Shown here: positions 26,255-35,681 of the stretch, piece by piece
Position numbering within the stretch: position 1 is the stretch's first letter
How the letters are laid out: the number at the start of each line of letters is the position of its first letter
Assembly: GCA_009779745.1 (NCBI GenBank)
Contig: WRDR01000005.1
Span: 26,726 to 90,725, forward strand
Reading direction: 5' to 3'
Origin: Alphaproteobacteria bacterium
GTDB taxonomy: Bacteria > Pseudomonadota > Alphaproteobacteria > UBA9219
DNA length: 64,000 nucleotides
Program-made: the position numbers and the translations under genes
The notes under the pieces: generated by a model
Databases searched by the model: none
What the model saw: only the letters and a program-made list of their open reading frames with translations
What the model was told of the DNA's origin: nothing

Positions 26255-27226
26255 ATGTATCTTTCTTCCGTCAGTAACATCAGTCTTGTTAAAGATATGA
26301 CTTCTAATTTGCTGGGTCAGCAAAGGACTCTCCATTTGCTTTCTAATCAGCTTTCTACAGGCGTCAAGTCTAATAATCTTACGGATTATTCTCCTACTGA
26401 AGCGAAAAGGCTGCTGAGTTTGAGCGCAGCCTTGTCGCAGCGGGACGCTTATTTATTTTCTATTAACTCCGCAAGAGACAACATGTCTTTTTACGAGGTC
26501 ACATTGACGCAGATAAGCAAAATTTTAGACCTCGCCATTAGTTTCTCTTCCAATAATAATGTTTATTCTGCTTATACCGCTAATACTATTGCCACTCAGG
26601 CTACCGGTTATCTGGATTCTTTGACCGCTCTTTTCAATCAGACTATCGGCGGTAAATTTGTATATTCCGGCGCTAGGTATAATACTGCTCCCGTAGCTAA
26701 TCTGGCTACTTTGCCTCCGATTACTCTTCCTCCGGACCCTCTTGTCACCGATCCTGATTTGCCTCCTTATGATTCCGAGTATACTTCACTGGGTGTTAAT
26801 CCTTTTGCCTATGTAACCAGAAAGGCTACTATTGATGAGAATTATGTTTTAGATTACGGCATTACCAGCAATGATCCCGTCTTTCAGAAAATAATTCAAG
26901 GACTGCGCTTTATGCAGGCGGCAGGCAATGCTACTAACGAGACTGATTACCGTGCTAATTTGGATGTTGCGGTTTCTTTGCTGCGAAGTTCCGCACTGGA
27001 ATTACAAAAACTGCATACCACTGTTATCGGCAATGACTATTTAGCCAACAGCCAAAAGACTTCTCAGATAAATATTATGACGAATCTTACTAATCAGCTT
27101 GCATCTATTCAGCAAGTTGATAAAACAGAGGTAGCTGTCAGAATCCAAGACATGACCGCTAATATACAGGCATCTTATTCCGTTACAGGCTCTTTGTTGA
27201 AGCTTTCTATTTTGAACTACTTGTAA
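26255..27226 (+). CDS. flgL: flagellar hook-filament junction protein FlgL (HAP3)
   Basis: 323 residues with flagellin-like ends: N-terminal LGQQRTLHLLSNQLSTGVKSNNLTD and C-terminal DKTEVAVRIQDMTANIQASYSV. The middle carries the FVYSGARYNTAPV segment typical of FlgL rather than flagellin. Sits 29 bases after flgK. It makes the second junction layer onto which flagellin assembles. Confidence 0.92.
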   Translation: MYLSSVSNISLVKDMTSNLLGQQRTLHLLSNQLSTGVKSNNLTDYSPTEAKRLLSLSAALSQRDAYLFSINSARDNMSFYEVTLTQISKILDLAISFSSNNNVYSAYTANTIATQATGYLDSLTALFNQTIGGKFVYSGARYNTAPVANLATLPPITLPPDPLVTDPDLPPYDSEYTSLGVNPFAYVTRKATIDENYVLDYGITSNDPVFQKIIQGLRFMQAAGNATNETDYRANLDVAVSLLRSSALELQKLHTTVIGNDYLANSQKTSQINIMTNLTNQLASIQQVDKTEVAVRIQDMTANIQASYSVTGSLLKLSILNYL

Positions 27227-27264
27227 TTTCTATTATTTCTTATTCTTTATACGGAGCTTTGGCT

Positions 27265-28770
27265 ATGCGTCTTCTTTCTTCTTTATCCCCTGTTTCTCTG
27301 CGCTATGTTGTTGCTCTTAGAGGCTATCTTGCCAGCAAGTCTGCGGACGGAAGCTTTTCTTACGCTGATGCTGCCTGCCATAATCCAGAGGCTTTGGCTT
27401 GTTTGGCTGCCAGCAACCCGGACGGCGTGTTTTTTGGCTTCATTCAGGACAATTCTTTATATCAGGCTGCTCTTAATTTAGCTAAATCCAGAAAAGTTTC
27501 CAACATCACTTTCTTTCATGGTTCTGCGTCTCAGATTCTGCACAACATTAATTCTAATGCTGTTTCTTTGCCTCAATTAGATTTCATGACTGCTGATGAA
27601 ACTGTTGTTCCGTTATCTGCTGACGATCGTATTGCTATATTCAACATTGCTGACAAATGCGTTAAGCAAGGCGGTATTTTTGTTACTGCTTATAATCTCT
27701 ATTCCGGCGACAGCGACCTTATTTCTTTAAAATTTTTAATTCAGCAATTTGCTCCGGAGATGACCGCTGCCCAGAAATCTGAATTTCTCTTGGAACTCAA
27801 AGACTTAGCCTGCATTTTACTGTCTAAACACCCCGACTTGGAGAAGGCATTGGATAAAGCTATTTCGGATAATTCTCCTCAGTCTTTCTTCTTTTTGTTC
27901 GAAGGTGAGGCTGTTCAGTCTAAGAGCTTTGACACTTTAGTTGCAGCTTCCGCCAGAAACTTTGTTTACGGAGGAGACACAAGGTTACAGCGCAATTTCG
28001 TTGAATTCTCAGTGCCTAAGCGTGCTCAGAATATTGTAGTTTCCTGCAAGGATAATCTGCTCTATGAAGCTATTAAGGACGTTGCTTTGAACTCCTCTGC
28101 GCGCCATGACATTTGGATTAAGCAGCCCTCTTCTTATTCTTCAAATCTCATAGAGCTGTTCGGCAGCTGCGCTTACGGTTTGATTGATCATAATGAGATT
28201 GTTCCTCAATCTTTCCTTATGAACGGCACTTCTATTGATTTGTCTTCTCCTATATTTCAGAATATAACAAAGATTATGAAGATACTTCCGGTAGGAATCG
28301 GCGATGTGCTTTCTCATGAGCTTTGCCACGGTGAGACTCCCGAGCGTATCCTAGAAGTTTTTCAGCTTCTGGTCGCCTGCGGATTTGCGGTTCCTATGAG
28401 AGGTTCTAAGGAGGCTATTGTGATAGAGAACAAGTCTTCTTTGAAGTTCTCCGGTCCTTACAATCCTTTCTTGGCGGAAACAGAAATCACAGGCAGGGAA
28501 GTTTTATTATCGTCTCCGGTAGCCGGCTGTCCTATTGTTATTTCTGCACGCGAGGCTTTGGTTATGCAAGCTTTGCACAGAGTTGGATTTGCTACTGTAA
28601 TTGATTATATGCTGCCTGTTTTACAGCGTCTTTCTTACACGCCTTTTTCCTTTGATATCTTAGGAAGTGAAGCTGTATCTGAAGATCTTGCACGCAACAT
28701 GGTGATAAGCGTTGTACAGTCCAATCTTATCGAGTGGTACGCATACGCTCTTATGCACACGGAAGATTAG
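27265..28770 (+). CDS. methyltransferase-regulatory-domain-like protein of the flagellar operon
   Basis: 501 residues. The first ~210 resemble a degraded class I methyltransferase (NPDGVFFGFIQDNSLYQAALNLA and NITFFHGSASQIL as SAM-binding strands; DRIAIFNIADKCVKQGGIFVTAYN as the later strand). ~215-290 resemble the 'methyltransferase regulatory domain' (PF10119) with ARHDIWIKQ. The rest is helical. A His/Asp-rich catalytic motif is not obvious. ATG 27265 is chosen with GGAG nine bases before it. Its place 38 bases after flgL suggests it methylates a flagellar protein, as FliB does for flagellin; that is inference. Confidence 0.55.
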   Translation: MRLLSSLSPVSLRYVVALRGYLASKSADGSFSYADAACHNPEALACLAASNPDGVFFGFIQDNSLYQAALNLAKSRKVSNITFFHGSASQILHNINSNAVSLPQLDFMTADETVVPLSADDRIAIFNIADKCVKQGGIFVTAYNLYSGDSDLISLKFLIQQFAPEMTAAQKSEFLLELKDLACILLSKHPDLEKALDKAISDNSPQSFFFLFEGEAVQSKSFDTLVAASARNFVYGGDTRLQRNFVEFSVPKRAQNIVVSCKDNLLYEAIKDVALNSSARHDIWIKQPSSYSSNLIELFGSCAYGLIDHNEIVPQSFLMNGTSIDLSSPIFQNITKIMKILPVGIGDVLSHELCHGETPERILEVFQLLVACGFAVPMRGSKEAIVIENKSSLKFSGPYNPFLAETEITGREVLLSSPVAGCPIVISAREALVMQALHRVGFATVIDYMLPVLQRLSYTPFSFDILGSEAVSEDLARNMVISVVQSNLIEWYAYALMHTED

Positions 28771-28781
28771 AAGTTTGCTTT

Positions 28782-30551
28782 TCAATTAACCTGCGCATTA
28801 TACAGCGATGAGTACACAGATCCCCGCTTTCTGATAAGTTCGTCATGCGTGCCTGTTTCAACAATTTCACCATGGTTTACAACCGCAATTTTATCTGCGT
28901 TTCTTATAGTTGAGAGTCTGTGTGCTATGACAATAACCGTCTTGTCTTTCATAAGATTGTCTATTGCAGCCTGAACAACCGCCTCCGACTTGTTGTCAAG
29001 CGCAGATGTTGCCTCGTCAAGCACCACTATAGGAGCATTTTTCAAAAATGCTCTGGCAATGGCAACACGCTGTTTCTGACCGCCGGACAAAAGAACGCCG
29101 CGCTCGCCTATTACGGTATCCAGCCCCAGAGGCAAAGACGCAACAAACTCGCTCAAACACGCGGCTTCAACAGCCTGCGTCAGCTCTTTCTCAGTTGCAT
29201 CATGCTTGCCAAGCAGGATATTTTCCCTCATCGTGCCTGAGAACAGAAAATTATCCTGAAACACAACCGCTATGTTGTTTCTGAGAGACTTGAGCGTAAC
29301 GTCTCTTATGTCTGTCCCGTCTATGGTAATAGAGCCGCCCTTTATATCGTAAAAACGAGGCAAAATATTTGCCATTGTTGTTTTGCCTCCGCCGGAATTG
29401 CCTACAAGCGCAACAGTCTGTCCTACGTTTATTTTTAAGCTGACTCCTTTAAGCACCGGTCTGCCCTGCTCGTACTCAAACACAACATCTTTGTATTCTA
29501 TAGTGCTGTTTACGCAGTCAAGAGGCACGGCTCCCTCTTTATCTTTGATCGCAGGGACATCATCAAGCAGAGAGAAAACCCTCTCCATTGCCAACAAAGA
29601 CATCTGGATCGCAGTAAAGTTGTTGCCCATTGTTTTAACAGGCTGATAAAGCATTATGAGTGCGGCTAGGAAAGACACAAAATTGCCGGGAGTGATTTGT
29701 TGATTGACGATAAGGTAAGTGCCGAGCCAGATAACCAGAGCAATTCCCAAAGACACAATAAAGTGCATCATAGGGCTCAACATTCCGGTTTTTCTAGTCA
29801 TCTTCATGCTTAGCTTGAAGAGCGTCTTCAGAGTATTGTCAAATTTTTCTCCCTGATAATCATGCAGATTGTAAGAGGATATAGTCCTATTTCCTGAAAA
29901 TGTTTCGTTATAGTGAGTTACTATGAATCCGCCTGTAGAAACAGTCTTATCCATAATCTCCTTGATTTTCTTTCTGACCTTGGTAAGGGGAAACAGTGCT
30001 ATGAACAGAATAGTTACTGCAACTATGGCAAGCTGCCATGAATTCCAGAACAGAACAGCTATCAGAGATATAGACGCAAAGAGCCTAGTCGTAAAAAGCT
30101 TTACATTGCTGAGCAGTCCGGAACAGGCAGCATCTACATCATTGTTAAAGCGAAAGGCTATCTCACCTGAATTGCGTTTATCAAAAAAAGCCGCATGATA
30201 TGTCATCAGCTTGTGAAAGAGGGTTTGTTTTAAGTCAATGGCAATTCTGTTTCCTACCCATGTATTAAGATACGTAGCGCAATAATTGAGCATACTCTGT
30301 GTAAAGCTGAAGCCTATTATGAGGAGCGGTATCCAAGCAGTTGACATATTGAAGTCTTCGCTCTGGAGCATGACAGTGTCCATGAAAGGCTTCAAAGACC
30401 ATGCTATAACAGCGTCCATAGAGCCGACAGGTATAGTAATAAGAACAGCAATCAAAGCCCTAAACCAGTACGGCCGAACATACGGCCATATGTGGCTGTA
30501 GTTCTTAACCATATAGGCATTCTTTATTTTATTGCGTATACTGATTGACAT
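28782..30551 (-). CDS. msbA: MsbA-like ABC exporter (lipid A / glycolipid flippase)
   Basis: 589 residues: six-helix transmembrane domain (1-~320) fused to an ATPase with Walker A GNSGGGKTT, signature LLSGGQKQRVAIARA, Walker B PIVVLDEATSALD and H-loop IAHRLSTI. Gly in place of Ser at the second Walker A position is normal variation. Homology is to MsbA; next to a polysaccharide cluster it may instead export a lipid-linked glycan. Last gene of the minus-strand surface cluster, 43 bases after manC. Confidence 0.85.
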   Translation of the reverse strand: MSISIRNKIKNAYMVKNYSHIWPYVRPYWFRALIAVLITIPVGSMDAVIAWSLKPFMDTVMLQSEDFNMSTAWIPLLIIGFSFTQSMLNYCATYLNTWVGNRIAIDLKQTLFHKLMTYHAAFFDKRNSGEIAFRFNNDVDAACSGLLSNVKLFTTRLFASISLIAVLFWNSWQLAIVAVTILFIALFPLTKVRKKIKEIMDKTVSTGGFIVTHYNETFSGNRTISSYNLHDYQGEKFDNTLKTLFKLSMKMTRKTGMLSPMMHFIVSLGIALVIWLGTYLIVNQQITPGNFVSFLAALIMLYQPVKTMGNNFTAIQMSLLAMERVFSLLDDVPAIKDKEGAVPLDCVNSTIEYKDVVFEYEQGRPVLKGVSLKINVGQTVALVGNSGGGKTTMANILPRFYDIKGGSITIDGTDIRDVTLKSLRNNIAVVFQDNFLFSGTMRENILLGKHDATEKELTQAVEAACLSEFVASLPLGLDTVIGERGVLLSGGQKQRVAIARAFLKNAPIVVLDEATSALDNKSEAVVQAAIDNLMKDKTVIVIAHRLSTIRNADKIAVVNHGEIVETGTHDELIRKRGSVYSSLYNAQVN

Positions 30552-30594
30552 AGCGGGTATAATACAAATTTTTTAAAAAATAGATAGAAATATT

Positions 30595-31965
30595 TTATAT
30601 CCTGCCGTAAATATCTTCATAGCGGATAATATCATCTTCGCTTAAGATATCGCCTCTTTGTACCTCAATAATCTCAATATCTTTTTTAGAGGGATTTTGC
30701 AGTGAATGAGGGGCTTTTACAGGTATATCTATGCTTTTGCCGGGTTCTAAACTATGTTCCTGCCCGTCAAGCAGCACCTTTGCAATGCCTGAAACCACAA
30801 CCCAGTGTTCGTGGCGGTGATTGTGCGATTGTAAAGATAGTCTTTGACCGGCGTTTACATGGATTCTTTTGACAAGAAATCCTTTGCCTCTGTCTATTTC
30901 AGTATAATAGCCCCAAGGGCAGTAAATAGTTTTATGCACACAATGCGCATCGTTATTTTGAGCACGTAAAGTTTCGTAGATATGTTTTATGTCCTGTGAA
31001 CAGTACTTTTTACACGCAAGGACCGCATCTTCTGTTTCTACGATAATAGTATCTTCCAAACCGATTGCTGCAACGAGTTTTGAAGATGAGTAAACAAGCG
31101 AATTTTTAGAATCTTTATCCAATACAGAACCTACAAGAACATTTCCATTAATATCTTTTTCATTTGTATCATAAAATGACTGCCAAGAACCCAAGTCATT
31201 CCAATCGCTTTCAAATTTAACCAATGCGATTTTGTCAGATTTTTCCATAACCGCATAGTCTATAGAAATACTCGGCATTTTTTCAAACTCAGCGCATGGT
31301 ATTTCGTTAGATTTATCAAAATCTATGCTCTTGGCAATTTCCGCTATTTCAGGCGCAAAGCGTTCAATTTCATTAAGCAAAACAGATACTTTGAACATAA
31401 ACATACCTGTATTCCAGAAATATGTGCCTTTATCTAAATATTTCTGTGCAGTTGCAGAATCAGGTTTTTCAACAAACTCTTTTACTTTGAAATCCGGTGT
31501 AACATTGATATAGCCGTAACCTGTTTCAGGATAATTCGGCTTTACACCAAAAGTTACGATATAGCCTTCTTGTGCAAGTTTTTCGCCTTTTTCAACTGTG
31601 CTTTGGAATAGTTCGATATTTTTAATCAGAGAATCAGACGGGACAACTAAAATTATTGGGTCGCTGCTATCACGCTGTGTGATGAATTTTGCCGCACATA
31701 CGATAGCAGGCGCAGTGTTTTTAGCAACAGGCTCTGCCAGTACTGTTGTTTCACCCAACTGCATTTTCACGTTTGCTAGGTGCTTTGCATTGGTAATGCA
31801 TATAATATTTTCCGGTTTGATGAATGTTGCCAAACGCTCGAAAGCTGACTGCAAAAGGCTTTTGTCCGAGTTGATGTTCAGAAACTGTTTCGGATACAGC
31901 TCACGCGAAAGCGGCCAAAGCCTGCTTCCAGAACCTCCGGCCAAAATCAACCCGTAGATGTTCAT
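30595..31965 (-). CDS. manC: mannose-1-P guanylyltransferase / mannose-6-P isomerase
   Basis: 456 residues, bifunctional type II PMI/GMP (ManC/AlgA/CpsB). N-terminal nucleotidyltransferase with LILAGGSGSRLWPLSRELYPKQFL and the FVEKPD motif. C-terminal cupin isomerase with HNHRHEHWVVVSGIAKVLLDG, the Zn-binding His cluster, and PHSLQNP. Supplies GDP-mannose for Gmd in the same cluster. Start 31965 overlaps the stop of the glycosyltransferase gene (ATGA); a longer reading to 32037 is unnecessary. Confidence 0.95.
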   Translation of the reverse strand: MNIYGLILAGGSGSRLWPLSRELYPKQFLNINSDKSLLQSAFERLATFIKPENIICITNAKHLANVKMQLGETTVLAEPVAKNTAPAIVCAAKFITQRDSSDPIILVVPSDSLIKNIELFQSTVEKGEKLAQEGYIVTFGVKPNYPETGYGYINVTPDFKVKEFVEKPDSATAQKYLDKGTYFWNTGMFMFKVSVLLNEIERFAPEIAEIAKSIDFDKSNEIPCAEFEKMPSISIDYAVMEKSDKIALVKFESDWNDLGSWQSFYDTNEKDINGNVLVGSVLDKDSKNSLVYSSSKLVAAIGLEDTIIVETEDAVLACKKYCSQDIKHIYETLRAQNNDAHCVHKTIYCPWGYYTEIDRGKGFLVKRIHVNAGQRLSLQSHNHRHEHWVVVSGIAKVLLDGQEHSLEPGKSIDIPVKAPHSLQNPSKKDIEIIEVQRGDILSEDDIIRYEDIYGRI

Positions 31966-33377
31966 AATATCTCCTTCGGCTTCATCATCTCTTCTAATCT
32001 GGCAATGACTTTTGCAGCTACGATTTCCCAGTTGCATTTCTCAGCAAGAAGTTTTTTTCCAAAATCCAATGACTTCTTACATAGCTCAGGGCTGTTATAG
32101 ATTTCAATGATTTTAGCAGCAATATCATCAATGTCAAACGGATTACACTGGCATTCAGTAGCGGTTATCTCAGCCACAGACGAATTGTTAGATGCTATAC
32201 ACGGAGTATTTGCTGCATACGATTCCAATATAGGCATACCCAATCCCTCATAAAACGAAGCGAATATAGTCGCCCGGCAGCTTTGCAGCCAGTCGGCTAT
32301 TTCTTTATCAGTAGGACGGTAGCCGTCCGGCTGTAATATAATCTGTTTGCCGATTTCTATGCCCGGAAATTTAGTTGGAACCTCTTTTATAAATTCATCA
32401 TAATCATTTTTTTTATCATCTGCAAAAGTAGTGCCGAACACCAACCTTGCGTCCTTTGGCAGTTTGCCCGAAAGATAGGCTTTAGAGAATGCTTCTATAG
32501 TTCCTTTTACGTTTTTGCGAAAATTTCCCCCGAGCAAAGTAACAAGGTCATTGTTTCGTTTTTCATAGTCATACTCGCATGCGTCTTTGGAAAAAATATC
32601 GCTTCCGGAAGCACCGTATATGACAGTGATTTTGTCATGCGGAATATCTAAGATATTCATCACGTCATTGGCAGTGCATTTTGAGATAGTAAAAATATGA
32701 TCGGCAAGAACTATGTTATGTAAAGCAACTTCAGTACGAGCAAAACCTTTGGCATACTCCCAACTATATATAACAGGAATCAAATCATGTACTAACCCGA
32801 CTCGGTATCTTGCACAGGATGCACGCTGTATGTTGTTTGCTATGACAGACATATACAACCTGCTGCGCAGCTCCGGTTCAAAATAAAAATCGTAAACCGA
32901 ACAATCGCTTAATTGGTCCAAAGATGTTATGTTGTGATTTTTATAAAATTCTTCTCCGTCAAACTTATAGTCCTTGTCTTTCAGGAAATCTATCCGGATT
33001 TTGCCGGTTGCTTCCATGGCTTTTAATAGATTCAACCCAAACCTGCATATGCCTCGTTGAGAGGTTGACAGTAAAGAACTCAACGGCACGAGAAGAGTAA
33101 TTTTTTTATTTTTCTCATCTTCTTTGAAGTTTTTATCGATTTTTCTGTTTTCATTAGCGCGCAGAGAATACCGTATCCGTGCCAATTGTTTTTGAGAGAG
33201 CGAGACTGATGCTGAGGAGCACGCACTAGTATTTCCCCTATTTTTTTGATAGATTCTAAAACCAAAGAGAGAAAAATCAACACGAGCAGCAGTTTTCTGT
33301 TTAACCAAAAACGGCTTTCCTAAAAAGAAATACGTCTTGTTCCAGCTAAGATATCTCTTTTTGGTGAATAGTTTCAT
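31962..33377 (-). CDS. GT4-family glycosyltransferase
   Basis: 471 residues. C-terminal GT-B domain with the retaining GT4 signature FASFYEGLGMPILESYAANTPCIAS, where the E-x7-E pair binds the nucleotide sugar, plus DKITVIYGASGSDIF and KNVKGTIEAFSKAY. The first ~45 residues (KKRYLSWNKTYFFLGKPFL ... FGFRIYQK) match the start of the gene at 34395-35654 and look like a shared anchor or adaptor module. Donor probably a GDP-hexose given the neighbours. Confidence 0.85.
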   Translation of the reverse strand: MKLFTKKRYLSWNKTYFFLGKPFLVKQKTAARVDFSLFGFRIYQKNRGNTSACSSASVSLSQKQLARIRYSLRANENRKIDKNFKEDEKNKKITLLVPLSSLLSTSQRGICRFGLNLLKAMEATGKIRIDFLKDKDYKFDGEEFYKNHNITSLDQLSDCSVYDFYFEPELRSRLYMSVIANNIQRASCARYRVGLVHDLIPVIYSWEYAKGFARTEVALHNIVLADHIFTISKCTANDVMNILDIPHDKITVIYGASGSDIFSKDACEYDYEKRNNDLVTLLGGNFRKNVKGTIEAFSKAYLSGKLPKDARLVFGTTFADDKKNDYDEFIKEVPTKFPGIEIGKQIILQPDGYRPTDKEIADWLQSCRATIFASFYEGLGMPILESYAANTPCIASNNSSVAEITATECQCNPFDIDDIAAKIIEIYNSPELCKKSLDFGKKLLAEKCNWEIVAAKVIARLEEMMKPKEIL

Positions 33378-33439
33378 GATCTAGTTCCTTGACAGTTTTT
33401 TCTTATAGTCGAAAAGAGAAGGGGGTGGCAAACGGAATT

Positions 33440-34321
33440 TTAGACAACCATCTCAATCTTTTTTAATCGCAATATTTCCTTCAGCAAATTATTATCCAAT
33501 AAAACCTCGTTCGCTCTCTTCTCTTGCCAGATAGCAACTTCACTCTGTTTGACAGGAATAATTTTACTTGTATCCAAACTGTATTTCTCGGCAATCTTGA
33601 TCGCCAAATCATATTTTGACACCGCATAGTCGCCGGATATATTGACGATTTTATGTTTTTGTGCTTCGGGAGTGTTTATCAAATCGATAATCAATCTTGA
33701 AGCCGTATTAAAATCAATCATAGTCCTATAGACATCAGCAAAGAATTCCATTTCTATGCCGTTTTTTAAATTTTCCAATATCTCATCAAAAAAATGTTTT
33801 TTGTCGGGGGCTAGGCTTACACCGGTCATTACGGACAGTCTGACGACATTGTATTTGAAGGAATTAACAATTTTTTCGCATATAATCTTATGTTCGCCAT
33901 ATTGGTTCATTGGTTCTGTCGGAGATTCTTCCGTATATTTTCCATCTCTATTGAATACCATATCCGTAGAGGTAAAATATAGTCTCGATATGTTTTCCAT
34001 ATGGTACAAAAAATTAGACAGACCAATCACATTGACATTGAAAGCGGTTTTTGTTGTTTGCAAGTCCAGATTGTTTTTTGTGTTAAAATATACGGCAAGA
34101 TAGATTACCTTTAGATCCTTCTCGTTTTTTACAACATTATTTAATTTTTTCACGCTTTCTATATCGGTAACATTGCACTCCAGCCATTTGACTCTATTTT
34201 CTGCCTTCGCATCATCAATATTTTGTATGTCAACACACAAAACATCATCACCAGTCATCTCTAGAATATTTTTTCTGAGATAAGAGCCTAAAAAACCATT
34301 GGCACCAACAATCAAAAACAT
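33440..34321 (-). CDS. NAD(P)-dependent sugar-nucleotide reductase/epimerase (extended SDR, RmlD-like)
   Basis: 293 residues. Rossmann GANGFLG at the start, catalytic Thr in LYFTSTDMVF and Y-x3-K in QYGEHK, then the RmlD-like YRTMIDFNTASRLI. With Gmd in the cluster the likely job is reducing GDP-4-keto-6-deoxy-mannose, e.g. to GDP-rhamnose; that is inference, since RmlD relatives mostly use dTDP sugars. Confidence 0.8.
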   Translation of the reverse strand: MFLIVGANGFLGSYLRKNILEMTGDDVLCVDIQNIDDAKAENRVKWLECNVTDIESVKKLNNVVKNEKDLKVIYLAVYFNTKNNLDLQTTKTAFNVNVIGLSNFLYHMENISRLYFTSTDMVFNRDGKYTEESPTEPMNQYGEHKIICEKIVNSFKYNVVRLSVMTGVSLAPDKKHFFDEILENLKNGIEMEFFADVYRTMIDFNTASRLIIDLINTPEAQKHKIVNISGDYAVSKYDLAIKIAEKYSLDTSKIIPVKQSEVAIWQEKRANEVLLDNNLLKEILRLKKIEMVV

Positions 34322-34394
34322 GCTTTTTCCTTTATAAGATTGACTTCAGTACGATAGTGGGTACTAGCTCCCTTTTTCATCAGACCAAATAATT

Positions 34395-35654
34395 TTATTT
34401 TGCTATACCAAAAACGCGCCGCATATTATCTAATGATTCCGTTTCGTCTTTTGTACGCAGAGATTTTAGATTTTTGATATATTTATCATATTCTTTTTCA
34501 GTCATGTTTATACAACGCAATAAAGCATCATAAAGTTCATTCTCTTTATGAAGGATAGTATTCGTGCTATCCATCTTATAAGCCGCAGCTATTTCCTCAT
34601 GCATTATCATTGGTTTCGCAAAACCTACTGAAAGTAGATGGTTCCCGGAAACTCTGTTGTACAGATATTCTGTCATTTTTTCAGAATGTTGCCCGGACAT
34701 AATAAAATCTGAATCATTCAGTTCATCATACAACTGAGGATAAGTGGTCTTTCCTTTAAATTCAATAAAAGGCAACAATTTATTTGGAGGATTAAAGGCA
34801 TAATCCATAGTCCTCGTTATTAGGACGATTCTAAAATCCGTAATTCCATTGTCCACCAGCTTACATAAGCTATCTATAACAGAGTCTATGTGGCGAACCG
34901 TTTTTATAAATGCACCAGATAGAAAAAACTTGATTATTCTGTTTTTCTTATGCTCAATTACAGAGGAGCCGTATTTTGTAGCACTTATAAAAGGAAGCCT
35001 GCGTCCTAAAATTGGAAATTTAAAAAGGACAAACGCATCATTAAGCATTCTATTTCTCAATTCTTCAGAAAACATCAATTCCTTAGTTGCGTGATGTAGA
35101 ATGAAACGCACGTTATTTTTATAAATAATTTCATCTAAAATATGGTACAATTTAAACAATAAATTATTATCATGATCCCATGCTCTTGCAGTATTTAGGA
35201 GTATCCACTTATATCTAACTAAATTTTGTGCAAAATCTTCTGACTTTAATATCCCTATGTTGCCGTTAAAAACACGCACTTTATCTTTTGAAAAATTCAT
35301 GCAAGAAACGGCTTCATGAATAATGTTCTCCGAAGACAAAACAATATCAACATTATACCCTAAGTCTAAAAAATATGAAATCATGCATGCTGCTACATCG
35401 CCGTGTGATTCGGTAACTTCTATAATAAGAACAGTATTTTTTTTAATCTGAGCATTAATTAAGCCTTTTATATCAAGCATGGTTTCTAACGTTTGCGTAT
35501 ACAAGGTTGACTCACGCATGCGTTTGCATATTCTGATACCCAACAGGTAAGTGCGGGTACACCCATCTTTTCTCCTTTTAGACAAAAGAGGCACCCCTAA
35601 AAAGTAATATTTCCTGTTGCCGTTCAGATATTTCTTCTTGACAAGCAATGACAT
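34395..35654 (-). CDS. putative glycosyltransferase, family unassigned
   Basis: 419 residues. After the shared N-terminal module (KKKYLNGNRKYYFLGVPLL ... LLGIRICKRM), a Rossmann-like part (TVLIIEVTESHGDVAACMISYFLDLGYNVDIVLS) and a second (ITDFRIVLITRTMDYAF ... SDFIMSGQHS) suggest a GT-B-like enzyme. The usual GT4 E-x7-E is not clear; FAKPMIMHEEIAAAY may replace it. It lies within the surface-polysaccharide operon. Confidence 0.55.
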   Translation of the reverse strand: MSLLVKKKYLNGNRKYYFLGVPLLSKRRKDGCTRTYLLGIRICKRMRESTLYTQTLETMLDIKGLINAQIKKNTVLIIEVTESHGDVAACMISYFLDLGYNVDIVLSSENIIHEAVSCMNFSKDKVRVFNGNIGILKSEDFAQNLVRYKWILLNTARAWDHDNNLLFKLYHILDEIIYKNNVRFILHHATKELMFSEELRNRMLNDAFVLFKFPILGRRLPFISATKYGSSVIEHKKNRIIKFFLSGAFIKTVRHIDSVIDSLCKLVDNGITDFRIVLITRTMDYAFNPPNKLLPFIEFKGKTTYPQLYDELNDSDFIMSGQHSEKMTEYLYNRVSGNHLLSVGFAKPMIMHEEIAAAYKMDSTNTILHKENELYDALLRCINMTEKEYDKYIKNLKSLRTKDETESLDNMRRVFGIAK

Positions 35655-35681
35655 TTTATATTTTCCTTTTTCTTCTTTTCA

